The notes under the pieces are model-generated. The model was not told the origin of the DNA. It ran no database searches and saw only the letters and a program-made list of their open reading frames with translations. From contig JAHWKP010000117.1 of assembly GCA_019347775.1 (NCBI GenBank), forward strand, positions 1-5,362: DNA of 5,362 bases, given 5' to 3'. The stretch is from Actinomycetota bacterium. GTDB lineage: Bacteria > Actinomycetota > Acidimicrobiia > Acidimicrobiales > JAHWKP01. Within the stretch, counting starts at the first letter, position 1. Each line of letters begins with the position of its first letter. Positions 1 to 5,203 of the stretch are shown piece after piece. A program made the translations under genes and the position numbers.

Positions 1-555
1 GTTCGGCTTGGCGATGATTCCGTCGAGGCCCGCGCCCTCGAACCGGCGGAACCAGTCGACGGCCACCTCGCGGTCCTGCGTCGCCGGCGTGAGATGCACT
101 GGAGGCCGCGACTTGATCAACGCCTTCTCGAGCCGGTTCCTGCGTTCGGCGAAGGGCCTTTCCCGTAGGTCGTCGTCCCCCAGACACAGAAGGTCGAACG
201 CCACGAAGGAGGCCGGCGTCTCCGCGGCCAGCTTCTTGACTCTTGACTCGGCTGGATGAATGCGCTGCTGCAGGGTCTCGAACTCGAGCCGGCCGTTGGG
301 ACCTGCAACCACAACCTCTCCATCCACCACGCAACGCTCCGGCAACTCGAGCAGGGCGGCCTGCACTATGTCGGGGAAGTAGCGGGTCATCGGCTTCTCG
401 TTCCGGGAGCCGAGCACCACCTCATCGCCGTCTCGGAAGATGAGCGTTCGGAATCCGTCCCACTTCGGCTCGTAGACGAAGCCGCCCTGCTGGGGCACTT
501 CCTTGAGCGACCTGCAGAGCATTGGCGACACCGGCGGCATCACGGAGAGCTTCAC
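1..555 (-). CDS. ligC: ATP-dependent DNA ligase, LigC type (N-terminal 185 residues, cut by window edge)
   Basis: Seals nicks in DNA through a ligase-adenylate intermediate. LigC enzymes of actinobacteria are accessory to the essential NAD-dependent LigA and are linked to repair. The visible part is the nucleotidyltransferase domain: motif I EPKWDGFR at residues 29-36 with adenylated Lys31, DGEVVV at 78-83, FVAFDLL at 117-123, and motif IV EGAGLDGIIAK at 173-183. The C-terminal OB-fold lies beyond position 1. I chose the GTG at 555-553 because the resulting N-terminus (VKLSVMPPVSPML) matches what I recall of mycobacterial LigC; an ATG at 540-538 would cut conserved residues. The GTG overlaps the malQ stop codon by four bases (GTGA). 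No Shine-Dalgarno sequence precedes it, but TACGGT sits seven bases upstream, so it may have its own leaderless promoter. No Ku or LigD-type polymerase or nuclease domain is visible here. Family assignment is secure; the LigC subtype rests on remembered sequence. Confidence 0.93.
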   Translation of the reverse strand, partial: MKLSVMPPVSPMLCRSLKEVPQQGGFVYEPKWDGFRTLIFRDGDEVVLGSRNEKPMTRYFPDIVQAALLELPERCVVDGEVVVAGPNGRLEFETLQQRIHPAESRVKKLAAETPASFVAFDLLCLGDDDLRERPFAERRNRLEKALIKSRPPVHLTPATQDREVAVDWFRRFEGAGLDGIIAKPN

Positions 556-1901
556 GGCCGCGACCGTAGGTGCATGAGATCGGCGGTGGTCTGCAAGCGA
601 GGGTGACGCACGAGTTCCTCAACGGTGACCGGCAATGACTGCCGCCAGTTACGGGCGTCGTCGATACCCGGCCGGTTTGGTGGTTCGGTCACACCCAAAG
701 TGTCTTCGAGCGTCGCCGCGACAACGAGACAGGGCGACTCCGCCAGTGCCCGATGGGCCTCGTCGACACCCTGGGAGAGCGGGGGGAGGTCGTGGGTGCT
801 CGCCGTGCCCAGCGCCAGTTCGGGCCATACGGCTGGCGGATCCTGCTCGAATCGGATGACCTTCGTGGACAGGATGTCGACCGCGGCGAGGCGGGGCCGC
901 AACCCTTCCTCCACGGTCCCGAGGTCCTCCCCGACAATCCAAGTTCGTGTGTTGCGACTCACTGCCACGAGTTTCTGGAGGAGGTCGTCGAGGGGGTAGG
1001 TCACATATCTGCCGGAAGCGGTCCCGCCGCCGACGGGTACCCAGAACAGTCGTGACAGTCCCATGACGTGGTCGATCCGGAGGCCGGCGGCGTGGCGCCC
1101 TGCCACGGTCCAGGCTCGTTCGAGCGGCCCGTCCTCGACGGTGCGCAGCCAATCAGGGTCGAACACGGCCACGCCCCAGTCCTGGCCGTCGGCGTTGAAC
1201 CCGTCGGGCGGGGCGCCCACGCTCATCCCGGGCACGACACCCTCTTGCCACCACCAGGCGTCGAAACCGCCCGGGTCGACGCCGACGGCGATGTCGTTGA
1301 CGAGCGCACAGCCCGTCGAAGCCACGTCCTGCAGCGCTACGTCGACCTGCCACTGGATGAAGCAGGAGACGGCGGCGTCCTCGGGTGCGTCGGCCCAGAC
1401 CCGCTCCGCCGCGGTGCGCGGCGACTTCTGGAGCTCCTCCGGCCACTCCCGGTGGTCCCACCCCAGCTTTGCTGCCAGCACCTCGAAGGCGGCGAATCCC
1501 CGCAGCAGTTCCCCATGCTCGTCGATGAACTCGGCGCGCGCCGTCGACCGCGGGGCCTCGGCTGCGGCGGCACCAATGTGGCTCAGCTTGAGTGCCCGGG
1601 CCGAGCCTCGGTCGACCAGCCCGTCGCGGGCGCTATCGCTCGCCGGTCCAGCGAGACAGTTGATGTCTCGGAAGCAACGCGACGTCGGATAGTACGGGCT
1701 CTCGCTACCGGGGGCGAGGGCGTGAAGCGGGCTCACGAGGACAAAGGAGGCCCCCTGCGCAGCCGACCACTCCGACAGCGTCCGTAAAGACGCGAGGTCA
1801 CCGACACCGCTGTCGGTCTCGCTGCGCAGCGAGTACAGCTGCGCCGCCCAGCCCCACTGTCGCCGATCAGGTCTTACGCACGTCGTCCGAGGCCGGGGCA
1901 T
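552..1901 (-). CDS. malQ: 4-alpha-glucanotransferase (amylomaltase, GH77), compact form
   Basis: Transfers alpha-1,4-glucan segments between maltodextrins or to glucose, in the cytoplasm, in maltose and glycogen breakdown. The 449-residue protein starts almost directly with the catalytic barrel: WGWAAQLYSLRS at 16-27, SPYYPTS at 68-74, the GH77 signature around GAPPDGFNADGQDWG at 229-243, nucleophile Asp277 in RIDH, acid/base Glu325 in GEDLGT, and third carboxylate Asp371 in STHD. TEPPNRPG (405-412) and NWRQSLP (418-424) near the C-terminus are also family-like. It lacks the N-terminal extension of the roughly 650-720-residue actinobacterial and E. coli enzymes. The stretch after Asp371 is also short, with no GWW/GWY-type tryptophan motif. 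The ATG at 1901-1899 is the only start that fits. Its stop overlaps the ligC start; 23 bases separate it from the divergent hydrolase ATG. No other glycogen genes lie nearby, so its pathway role here is inferred from family alone. Confidence 0.93.
   Translation of the reverse strand: MPRPRTTCVRPDRRQWGWAAQLYSLRSETDSGVGDLASLRTLSEWSAAQGASFVLVSPLHALAPGSESPYYPTSRCFRDINCLAGPASDSARDGLVDRGSARALKLSHIGAAAAEAPRSTARAEFIDEHGELLRGFAAFEVLAAKLGWDHREWPEELQKSPRTAAERVWADAPEDAAVSCFIQWQVDVALQDVASTGCALVNDIAVGVDPGGFDAWWWQEGVVPGMSVGAPPDGFNADGQDWGVAVFDPDWLRTVEDGPLERAWTVAGRHAAGLRIDHVMGLSRLFWVPVGGGTASGRYVTYPLDDLLQKLVAVSRNTRTWIVGEDLGTVEEGLRPRLAAVDILSTKVIRFEQDPPAVWPELALGTASTHDLPPLSQGVDEAHRALAESPCLVVAATLEDTLGVTEPPNRPGIDDARNWRQSLPVTVEELVRHPRLQTTADLMHLRSRP
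563..568 (-). promoter_or_regulatory. Putative -10 element (TACGGT) for leaderless ligC
   Basis: On the minus strand TACGGT lies exactly seven bases before the ligC GTG, inside the last codons of malQ. It fits the actinobacterial TANNNT hexamer and has the spacing that would start transcription at the first base of the start codon. I see no -35 hexamer at a good distance and no Shine-Dalgarno sequence. Support comes mainly from three identical arrangements elsewhere in the window. Co-transcription with malQ through the GTGA overlap remains equally possible. Confidence 0.4.
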
Positions 1902-1924
1902 TGGTCCGCAATAGTGGCTCGCGA
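1902..1924. promoter_or_regulatory. 23-base divergent start region between malQ and the hydrolase
   Basis: This is the whole gap between the malQ ATG (minus strand) and the hydrolase ATG (plus strand). On the plus strand TAGTGG (1912-1917) stands seven bases before the hydrolase ATG, the same spacing as the clean TANNNT boxes elsewhere but lacking the final T. On the minus strand TATTGC (1913-1908) stands six bases before the malQ ATG, also imperfect. The two candidate boxes share bases 1912-1913, so any two promoters here would overlap and compete, with -35 regions inside the opposite gene. I see no Shine-Dalgarno sequence for either gene. The existence of divergent initiation is certain from the layout; the exact boxes are weak calls. 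Confidence 0.4.
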
Positions 1925-2776
1925 ATGGCGACGTCCCAGACAGTGACAGCCCGCGACGGCGTGGAGCTCGCCGTCCACGACCTTGGCGGCACAGGCCCTG
2001 TCCTGCTTCTGGGCCACGCCACCGGCTACTGCGGCATCACGTGGGAGCCCGTCGCCCACGAGCTCCGCGAAACTTTCCACTGCATCGCTCCCGACTGCCG
2101 AGCCCACGGAGCTTCCGGAACTCCGGGCGCGGACGGACTCAGCTGGCGGCTGCTAGGGGCCGACGTTCTCAGTGTGATCGACGCCCTCGACGAGCCCAGC
2201 CCGCTGTTCGGGGCGGGTCACTCGGCCGGTGCCACCGGGCTCCTGCTGGCCGAGGCCGAAAGGCCTGGCACATTCGCCGGCATCTGGTGCTTCGAGCCCG
2301 TCTTGTTTCCGGGCCGCTCGGACGACACCGATGTCGAGTCCAATCCGATGGCCGCTGCCGCGCGTCGGCGCAGGTCACGTTTCTCCGACCGCGCCGAAGC
2401 CAAGCTTCACTACGAGCGCCGCGAGCCCTTCAGCCGATTCGCGGGGCCGTGCCTCACGGCATTCCTCGATTGCGGACTCGTCGGCGACGAATCGGGTGAA
2501 GGGCTGAGACTGGCCTGCCGGCCCGAAAACGAGGCCCGGTTCTATGAGATGACCGGCTTCGAGGACACCTGGGCAGCCGTCGAGAGCATCGACTGCCCGG
2601 TGACCTTCGCAACCGGCGACCAACCCGGCTCCTTCGGTGCAGGTCACGCTGGGCTCCTCGCTGGCCGCCTCACGTACGGCCAAGCCGAGGTCCTGGCCGC
2701 CTTGTCGCATTTCGGCCCACTGGAGGGCCCCACGGCCGCCGCCGCGTCCATCTGCGACTCCCTCGGCTCGGGGTGA
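1925..2776 (+). CDS. Alpha/beta hydrolase fold protein
   Basis: A 283-residue serine hydrolase of the alpha/beta fold, substrate unknown. Visible features in order: VLLLGHATGY at 26-35, where HATG takes the place of the usual HG oxyanion motif; PDCRAHGASGTP at 56-67, a common fold landmark; the nucleophile elbow GAGHSAGA at 96-103 with Ser100; an arginine-rich probable cap segment at about 143-172; and a likely catalytic His262 in SHFGPLE. The acid is uncertain: Asp232 after the CPVTFATGD strand or Glu124 in FEPVLF are both plausible. No signal peptide or membrane segment is seen, so it is probably cytoplasmic. I chose the ATG at 1925; a TTG at 1901 in the same frame would add eight residues and overlap the malQ start, and nothing supports it. 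Divergent from malQ and 52 bases before the nuclease gene. Esterase, lactonase or similar activity is possible but cannot be decided here. Confidence 0.85.
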   Translation: MATSQTVTARDGVELAVHDLGGTGPVLLLGHATGYCGITWEPVAHELRETFHCIAPDCRAHGASGTPGADGLSWRLLGADVLSVIDALDEPSPLFGAGHSAGATGLLLAEAERPGTFAGIWCFEPVLFPGRSDDTDVESNPMAAAARRRRSRFSDRAEAKLHYERREPFSRFAGPCLTAFLDCGLVGDESGEGLRLACRPENEARFYEMTGFEDTWAAVESIDCPVTFATGDQPGSFGAGHAGLLAGRLTYGQAEVLAALSHFGPLEGPTAAAASICDSLGSG

Positions 2777-2805
2777 CCTAAAACCACAAGCTTGTAACTT
2801 GTCAC
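2773..2805. repeat. Imperfect inverted repeat centred on ACAAGCTTGT
   Basis: A perfect ten-base palindrome ACAAGCTTGT lies at 2786-2795, flanked by GTGAC (2773-2777, containing the hydrolase TGA stop) and GTCAC (2801-2805). The outer arms are offset by three bases relative to the inner palindrome, so this is not one clean hairpin. CTTGT also occurs twice in a row (2791-2795 and 2798-2802). The element occupies the upstream part of the nuclease promoter, so an operator is conceivable. It is not followed by a T-run, so a rho-independent terminator is unlikely. Confidence 0.35.
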
Positions 2806-2821
2806 CAGCCCGGCGTACGCT
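2792..2821 (+). promoter_or_regulatory. Putative promoter of the RecB-like nuclease gene (TTGTAA, 18 bases, TACGCT)
   Basis: A -35-like TTGTAA at 2792-2797 is separated by 18 bases from a -10-like TACGCT at 2816-2821, and seven bases later comes the ATG at 2829. This is the best complete promoter in the window: both hexamers at sensible spacing in an AT-richer patch of an otherwise GC-rich region. The -10 to ATG distance predicts a leaderless or nearly leaderless transcript, and there is no Shine-Dalgarno sequence. The -35 overlaps the ACAAGCTTGT palindrome, which would suit repression, though no regulator is visible. Confidence 0.55.
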
Positions 2822-2828
2822 GGCCCTG

Positions 2829-3668
2829 ATGACTCGCCCCCTGCCCTGGTCGCTTTCTCCGTCGAAGGTCTCGTCCTTCCGGGAGTGCCCGCTGGCCTTC
2901 CGGTTCTCGGCCATCGACCGTCTGCCTGAGCCAGCCTCGCCGGCCGCCGTAAAAGGCACGCTGGTTCACCGGGCGCTCGAGCTGCTCTTCCTCGAGTGCG
3001 ACAAGGGTGCCAGGGATGTGCCCGCCTCCCTGCTGCGGCTCGAGCGGGCCTGGGCCGAGCTCCAGTACGACGCTGAATTCCTTTCTCTCGAGTTGGAGCC
3101 AGAAGACGGCGAACTCATGCTCGACAGTGCCCGTGAGCTGGTCCGGCGCTACTTCACCCTGGAGGATCCCAACACGGTCACCGCCGTGGGGCTCGAAGTG
3201 ATGATGGAAGCCCAACTCGGCACGCTGCGCCTTCGGGGAATCATCGACCGACTGGAAATCGACGAAGACGGCGAGTACGTCATCACCGACTACAAGTCCG
3301 GTCGGGCCCCCGGCGTCAACTTCGAGCAGGGACGCCTGGGCGGCGTCCACTTCTACGCCTATCTGTGCGAGCAGGTTCTCGGCCGGCGGCCAGCCAAGAT
3401 CCAGCTGCTGTACCTAGGCGATCCTCTCGCCATCGTCGCCACTCCCTCTGAGCAGTCGATCAAAGGGCTGTGCCAGCGGACGGCGGCCGTGTGGAGCGCG
3501 GTCGAGCGAGCCTGCGAGCGCGACGACTTCCGCCCCAAGGTGTCGCGCCTGTGCGACTACTGCTCGTTCAAGGCCTACTGCCCCGCATGGGGCGGAGACC
3601 CCGACCGCGCCAAGCCCGAACTCCTAGGCGAGCCGTCCCTCCCCCTCCCCCTGGCCGTCCCCGCCTAA
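2829..3668 (+). CDS. RecB-family PD-(D/E)XK nuclease with Fe-S type cysteines
   Basis: A 279-residue single-domain protein of the RecB/AddB/Cas4 nuclease group, presumed to cut DNA in repair; it has no helicase part. Visible: SPSKVSSFRECPLAFRF at 10-26 with Cys20, GTLVHRALE at 43-51 with His47, GIIDRLE at 137-143 with Asp140, and the core TDYKSG at 153-158 with Asp154 and Lys156. Near the C-terminus Cys242, Cys245 and Cys251 (CDYCSFKAYC) complete a one-plus-three set with Cys20, the pattern that holds a 4Fe-4S cluster in AddB and Cas4. The Gln of the usual QxxxY motif is not evident: before FYAYL (175-179) the expected place holds Gly172. The ATG at 2829 is preferred because the conserved domain begins at about residue 8 and a promoter-like sequence ends seven bases upstream; the frame is open back to 2637 but that overlaps the hydrolase. 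No cas1 or cas2 is present, so Cas4 proper is unlikely. It resembles a stand-alone actinobacterial family annotated as RecB family exonuclease. Confidence 0.88.
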   Translation: MTRPLPWSLSPSKVSSFRECPLAFRFSAIDRLPEPASPAAVKGTLVHRALELLFLECDKGARDVPASLLRLERAWAELQYDAEFLSLELEPEDGELMLDSARELVRRYFTLEDPNTVTAVGLEVMMEAQLGTLRLRGIIDRLEIDEDGEYVITDYKSGRAPGVNFEQGRLGGVHFYAYLCEQVLGRRPAKIQLLYLGDPLAIVATPSEQSIKGLCQRTAAVWSAVERACERDDFRPKVSRLCDYCSFKAYCPAWGGDPDRAKPELLGEPSLPLPLAVPA

Positions 3669-3680
3669 CGCGGAGTCCTC

Positions 3681-3686
3681 TAGGTT
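3681..3686 (+). promoter_or_regulatory. Putative -10 element (TAGGTT) for the S10 peptidase gene
   Basis: TAGGTT matches TANNNT and ends exactly seven bases before the ATG at 3694, inside the 25-base gap after the nuclease stop codon. No convincing -35 hexamer is visible about 17-18 bases further up, where the sequence is C-rich. The nearest purine-rich GGAG (3672-3675) is too far from the ATG to act as a ribosome binding site. The call rests on the shared spacing with the other gene starts. Confidence 0.45.
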
Positions 3687-3693
3687 CCCGGCC

Positions 3694-5193
3694 ATGGCCG
3701 AGAACAAGACAAAAGACGACAAGTCGGCGGATCGCGACGGAGACGAAGCCTCGAAGGACGCCGGTTCCGACAGGCCCGCGCAGGTGGTCGAAGAGAAAGA
3801 ATCGACCACCGAGCACAGCGTGCGTATCGCCCGCAAACAGGTCAGGTACAAGGCGGTGGCTCGCACGACCACCTTGAAGGACGCCGACGGGAAGGACAAG
3901 GCGAGCGTCTTTTCCATCTCCTACACCCGCCAGCCGGAAGGAGACGCGGCCGATCGGCCCATCCTGTTCTCGTTCAACGGAGGACCTGGCTCGTCGTCGG
4001 TTTGGATGCACCTCGGACTGTTCGGACCCCGGTTGATCGACCTCGGCCAGGGCGACGTCCCGACCCGGCCCCCCTATCGCCTTATCGACAACGACGCGTC
4101 GTTGCTCGACATGTGCGACCTCGTGTTCATAGACCCGGTGAGCACCGGTTACAGCCGCCCCGTCCCGGGTGAGGAGGCCAAGCAGTTCCACGGAGTGAAG
4201 GAAGACGCCGAGTGGGTGGCTGAGTACATCCGCCACCACCTCGGCCGCACGAAGCGTTGGTCATCGCCCAAGTTCCTCGCGGGCGAGAGCTACGGCACCA
4301 CGCGGGCTGCCGCCCTCTCGGACCTGCTCCAGGACCGTCACGGGATCTTCCTCAACGGAGTGATGCTCATCTCGGCCGTCCTGAACTTCCAGACGATCAA
4401 TTACCAGCGCATCAACGACGTACTGCCCTACCTGACGTACCTCCCGAGCTACGCCACCACCGCCCACTACCACCGCAAGTTGGCCAAGTCCTTGGGCAAT
4501 GTCCACAAGGTGGCCGACCGGGCGGAAGAGTTCGCCCTCAACGAGTACGGCCCGGCCCTTCTGCAGGGCCGACGGCTGACTGGCAAGCGCCGCTCCGCGC
4601 TCGTGGCCCGGGTGTCCGAGCTCATCGGCCTGCCGCCGTCGCTCGTCGAGGCCAACAACCTGCGGGTTCAGCCCCATCGCTTCATGAAGGAGCTGCTCAG
4701 AAATGAGGGGCGCACAGTCGGACGCCTCGATTCCCGCCTCACGGGAATCGACTACGACCGCGGCGGAGAGAGGCCCGAATACGACCCGCTGTTCCCGTTC
4801 ATCATGGGCGGGTACACCGCGGCCTTCAACCAGTACGTACGCACCGAACTGGATTTCGAGTCGGAGCTCAACTACGAGATCCTGAAGAGCGGCCTCGACT
4901 GGAACTACGGCCAAGCCGGCAAGAACCGCTACGTAGATGTCTCGGAGGACCTACGGGCCGCCATGACCAAGAACCGCGGCCTGCGAGTTCTGCTGGCCAG
5001 TGGCCTCTATGACCTCGGCACGCCACACTTCGGTGCCGAGTACACCGTCGATCACATGCCGCTCGACGACTCGATCGCCGACCACATCATCGCCAAGCGC
5101 TACGAGGCGGGGCACATGATGTACATCCACGAGCCATCGATGGCCCAGCTCCGCAAGGACCTCGTCGCCTTCGTCAAACTCGCCACGACCTAG
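3694..5193 (+). CDS. Serine carboxypeptidase, peptidase family S10
   Basis: A 499-residue peptidase that should remove C-terminal residues from peptides by a Ser-Asp-His triad. The oxyanion-hole signature NGGPGSSS is at 95-102, FIDPVSTGYSRP at 145-156, nucleophile Ser199 in GESYGTTR (197-204), Asp440 in SGLYDLGTP (436-444), and His474 in YEAGHMMYIHEPS (470-482). These match the S10 order and spacing, and length is typical. The first 40 residues or so are strongly charged and low in complexity (rich in Asp, Glu, Lys), with no signal peptide or lipobox, so the protein looks cytoplasmic or non-classically exported. That differs from the secreted or vacuolar eukaryotic members. The ATG at 3694 is followed by this polar tail; the conserved domain starts only near residue 40, so the tail length depends on this start, which the TAGGTT box supports. 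Physiological substrate is unknown. Its TAG stop forms part of the next gene's candidate -10 element. Confidence 0.93.
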   Translation: MAENKTKDDKSADRDGDEASKDAGSDRPAQVVEEKESTTEHSVRIARKQVRYKAVARTTTLKDADGKDKASVFSISYTRQPEGDAADRPILFSFNGGPGSSSVWMHLGLFGPRLIDLGQGDVPTRPPYRLIDNDASLLDMCDLVFIDPVSTGYSRPVPGEEAKQFHGVKEDAEWVAEYIRHHLGRTKRWSSPKFLAGESYGTTRAAALSDLLQDRHGIFLNGVMLISAVLNFQTINYQRINDVLPYLTYLPSYATTAHYHRKLAKSLGNVHKVADRAEEFALNEYGPALLQGRRLTGKRRSALVARVSELIGLPPSLVEANNLRVQPHRFMKELLRNEGRTVGRLDSRLTGIDYDRGGERPEYDPLFPFIMGGYTAAFNQYVRTELDFESELNYEILKSGLDWNYGQAGKNRYVDVSEDLRAAMTKNRGLRVLLASGLYDLGTPHFGAEYTVDHMPLDDSIADHIIAKRYEAGHMMYIHEPSMAQLRKDLVAFVKLATT

Positions 5194-5196
5194 CGT
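5191..5196 (+). promoter_or_regulatory. Putative -10 element (TAGCGT) overlapping the S10 peptidase stop
   Basis: TAGCGT fits TANNNT and ends seven bases before the ATG at 5204. Its first three bases are the TAG stop codon of the peptidase gene. No clear -35 hexamer or Shine-Dalgarno sequence is seen. Because the stop codon itself supplies the TA, this instance is weaker evidence alone than the others. Confidence 0.35.
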
Positions 5197-5203
5197 CTGG
5201 CCG

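Noticed and set aside
1068..1787. Long open frame on the plus strand (239 codons) across malQ
   Set aside because: It lies wholly opposite malQ, whose GH77 motifs are unambiguous. Its product is rich in Arg, Gly and Pro with no recognisable domain, typical of antisense frames in GC-rich coding DNA.
1901..1924. TTG at 1901 as the hydrolase start
   Set aside because: It would add eight residues with no homology-like character and overlap the malQ start codon. The ATG at 1925 directly precedes the first strand of the fold and has the TAGTGG box at the usual spacing.
2637..2828. Upstream extension of the nuclease reading frame by 64 codons
   Set aside because: The extension overlaps the hydrolase 3' end and its translation is Arg/Pro/Ser-rich and unlike the family. 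The conserved domain begins right after the ATG at 2829, which also has a promoter-like sequence before it.
3640..3693. Rho-independent terminator between the nuclease and S10 genes
   Set aside because: The C-rich run at the end of the nuclease gene does not pair into a stable stem and no T-run follows.
3568..4239. Open frame on the minus strand (223 codons) opposite the nuclease and S10 genes
   Set aside because: The opposite strand encodes clear conserved motifs of two known families through this stretch; the minus-strand product shows no family features and no start signal.
4261..4914. Open frame on the minus strand (217 codons) opposite the S10 peptidase
   Set aside because: It mirrors the peptidase codon pattern, has no recognisable motif, and lies under the catalytic serine region of a confident gene.
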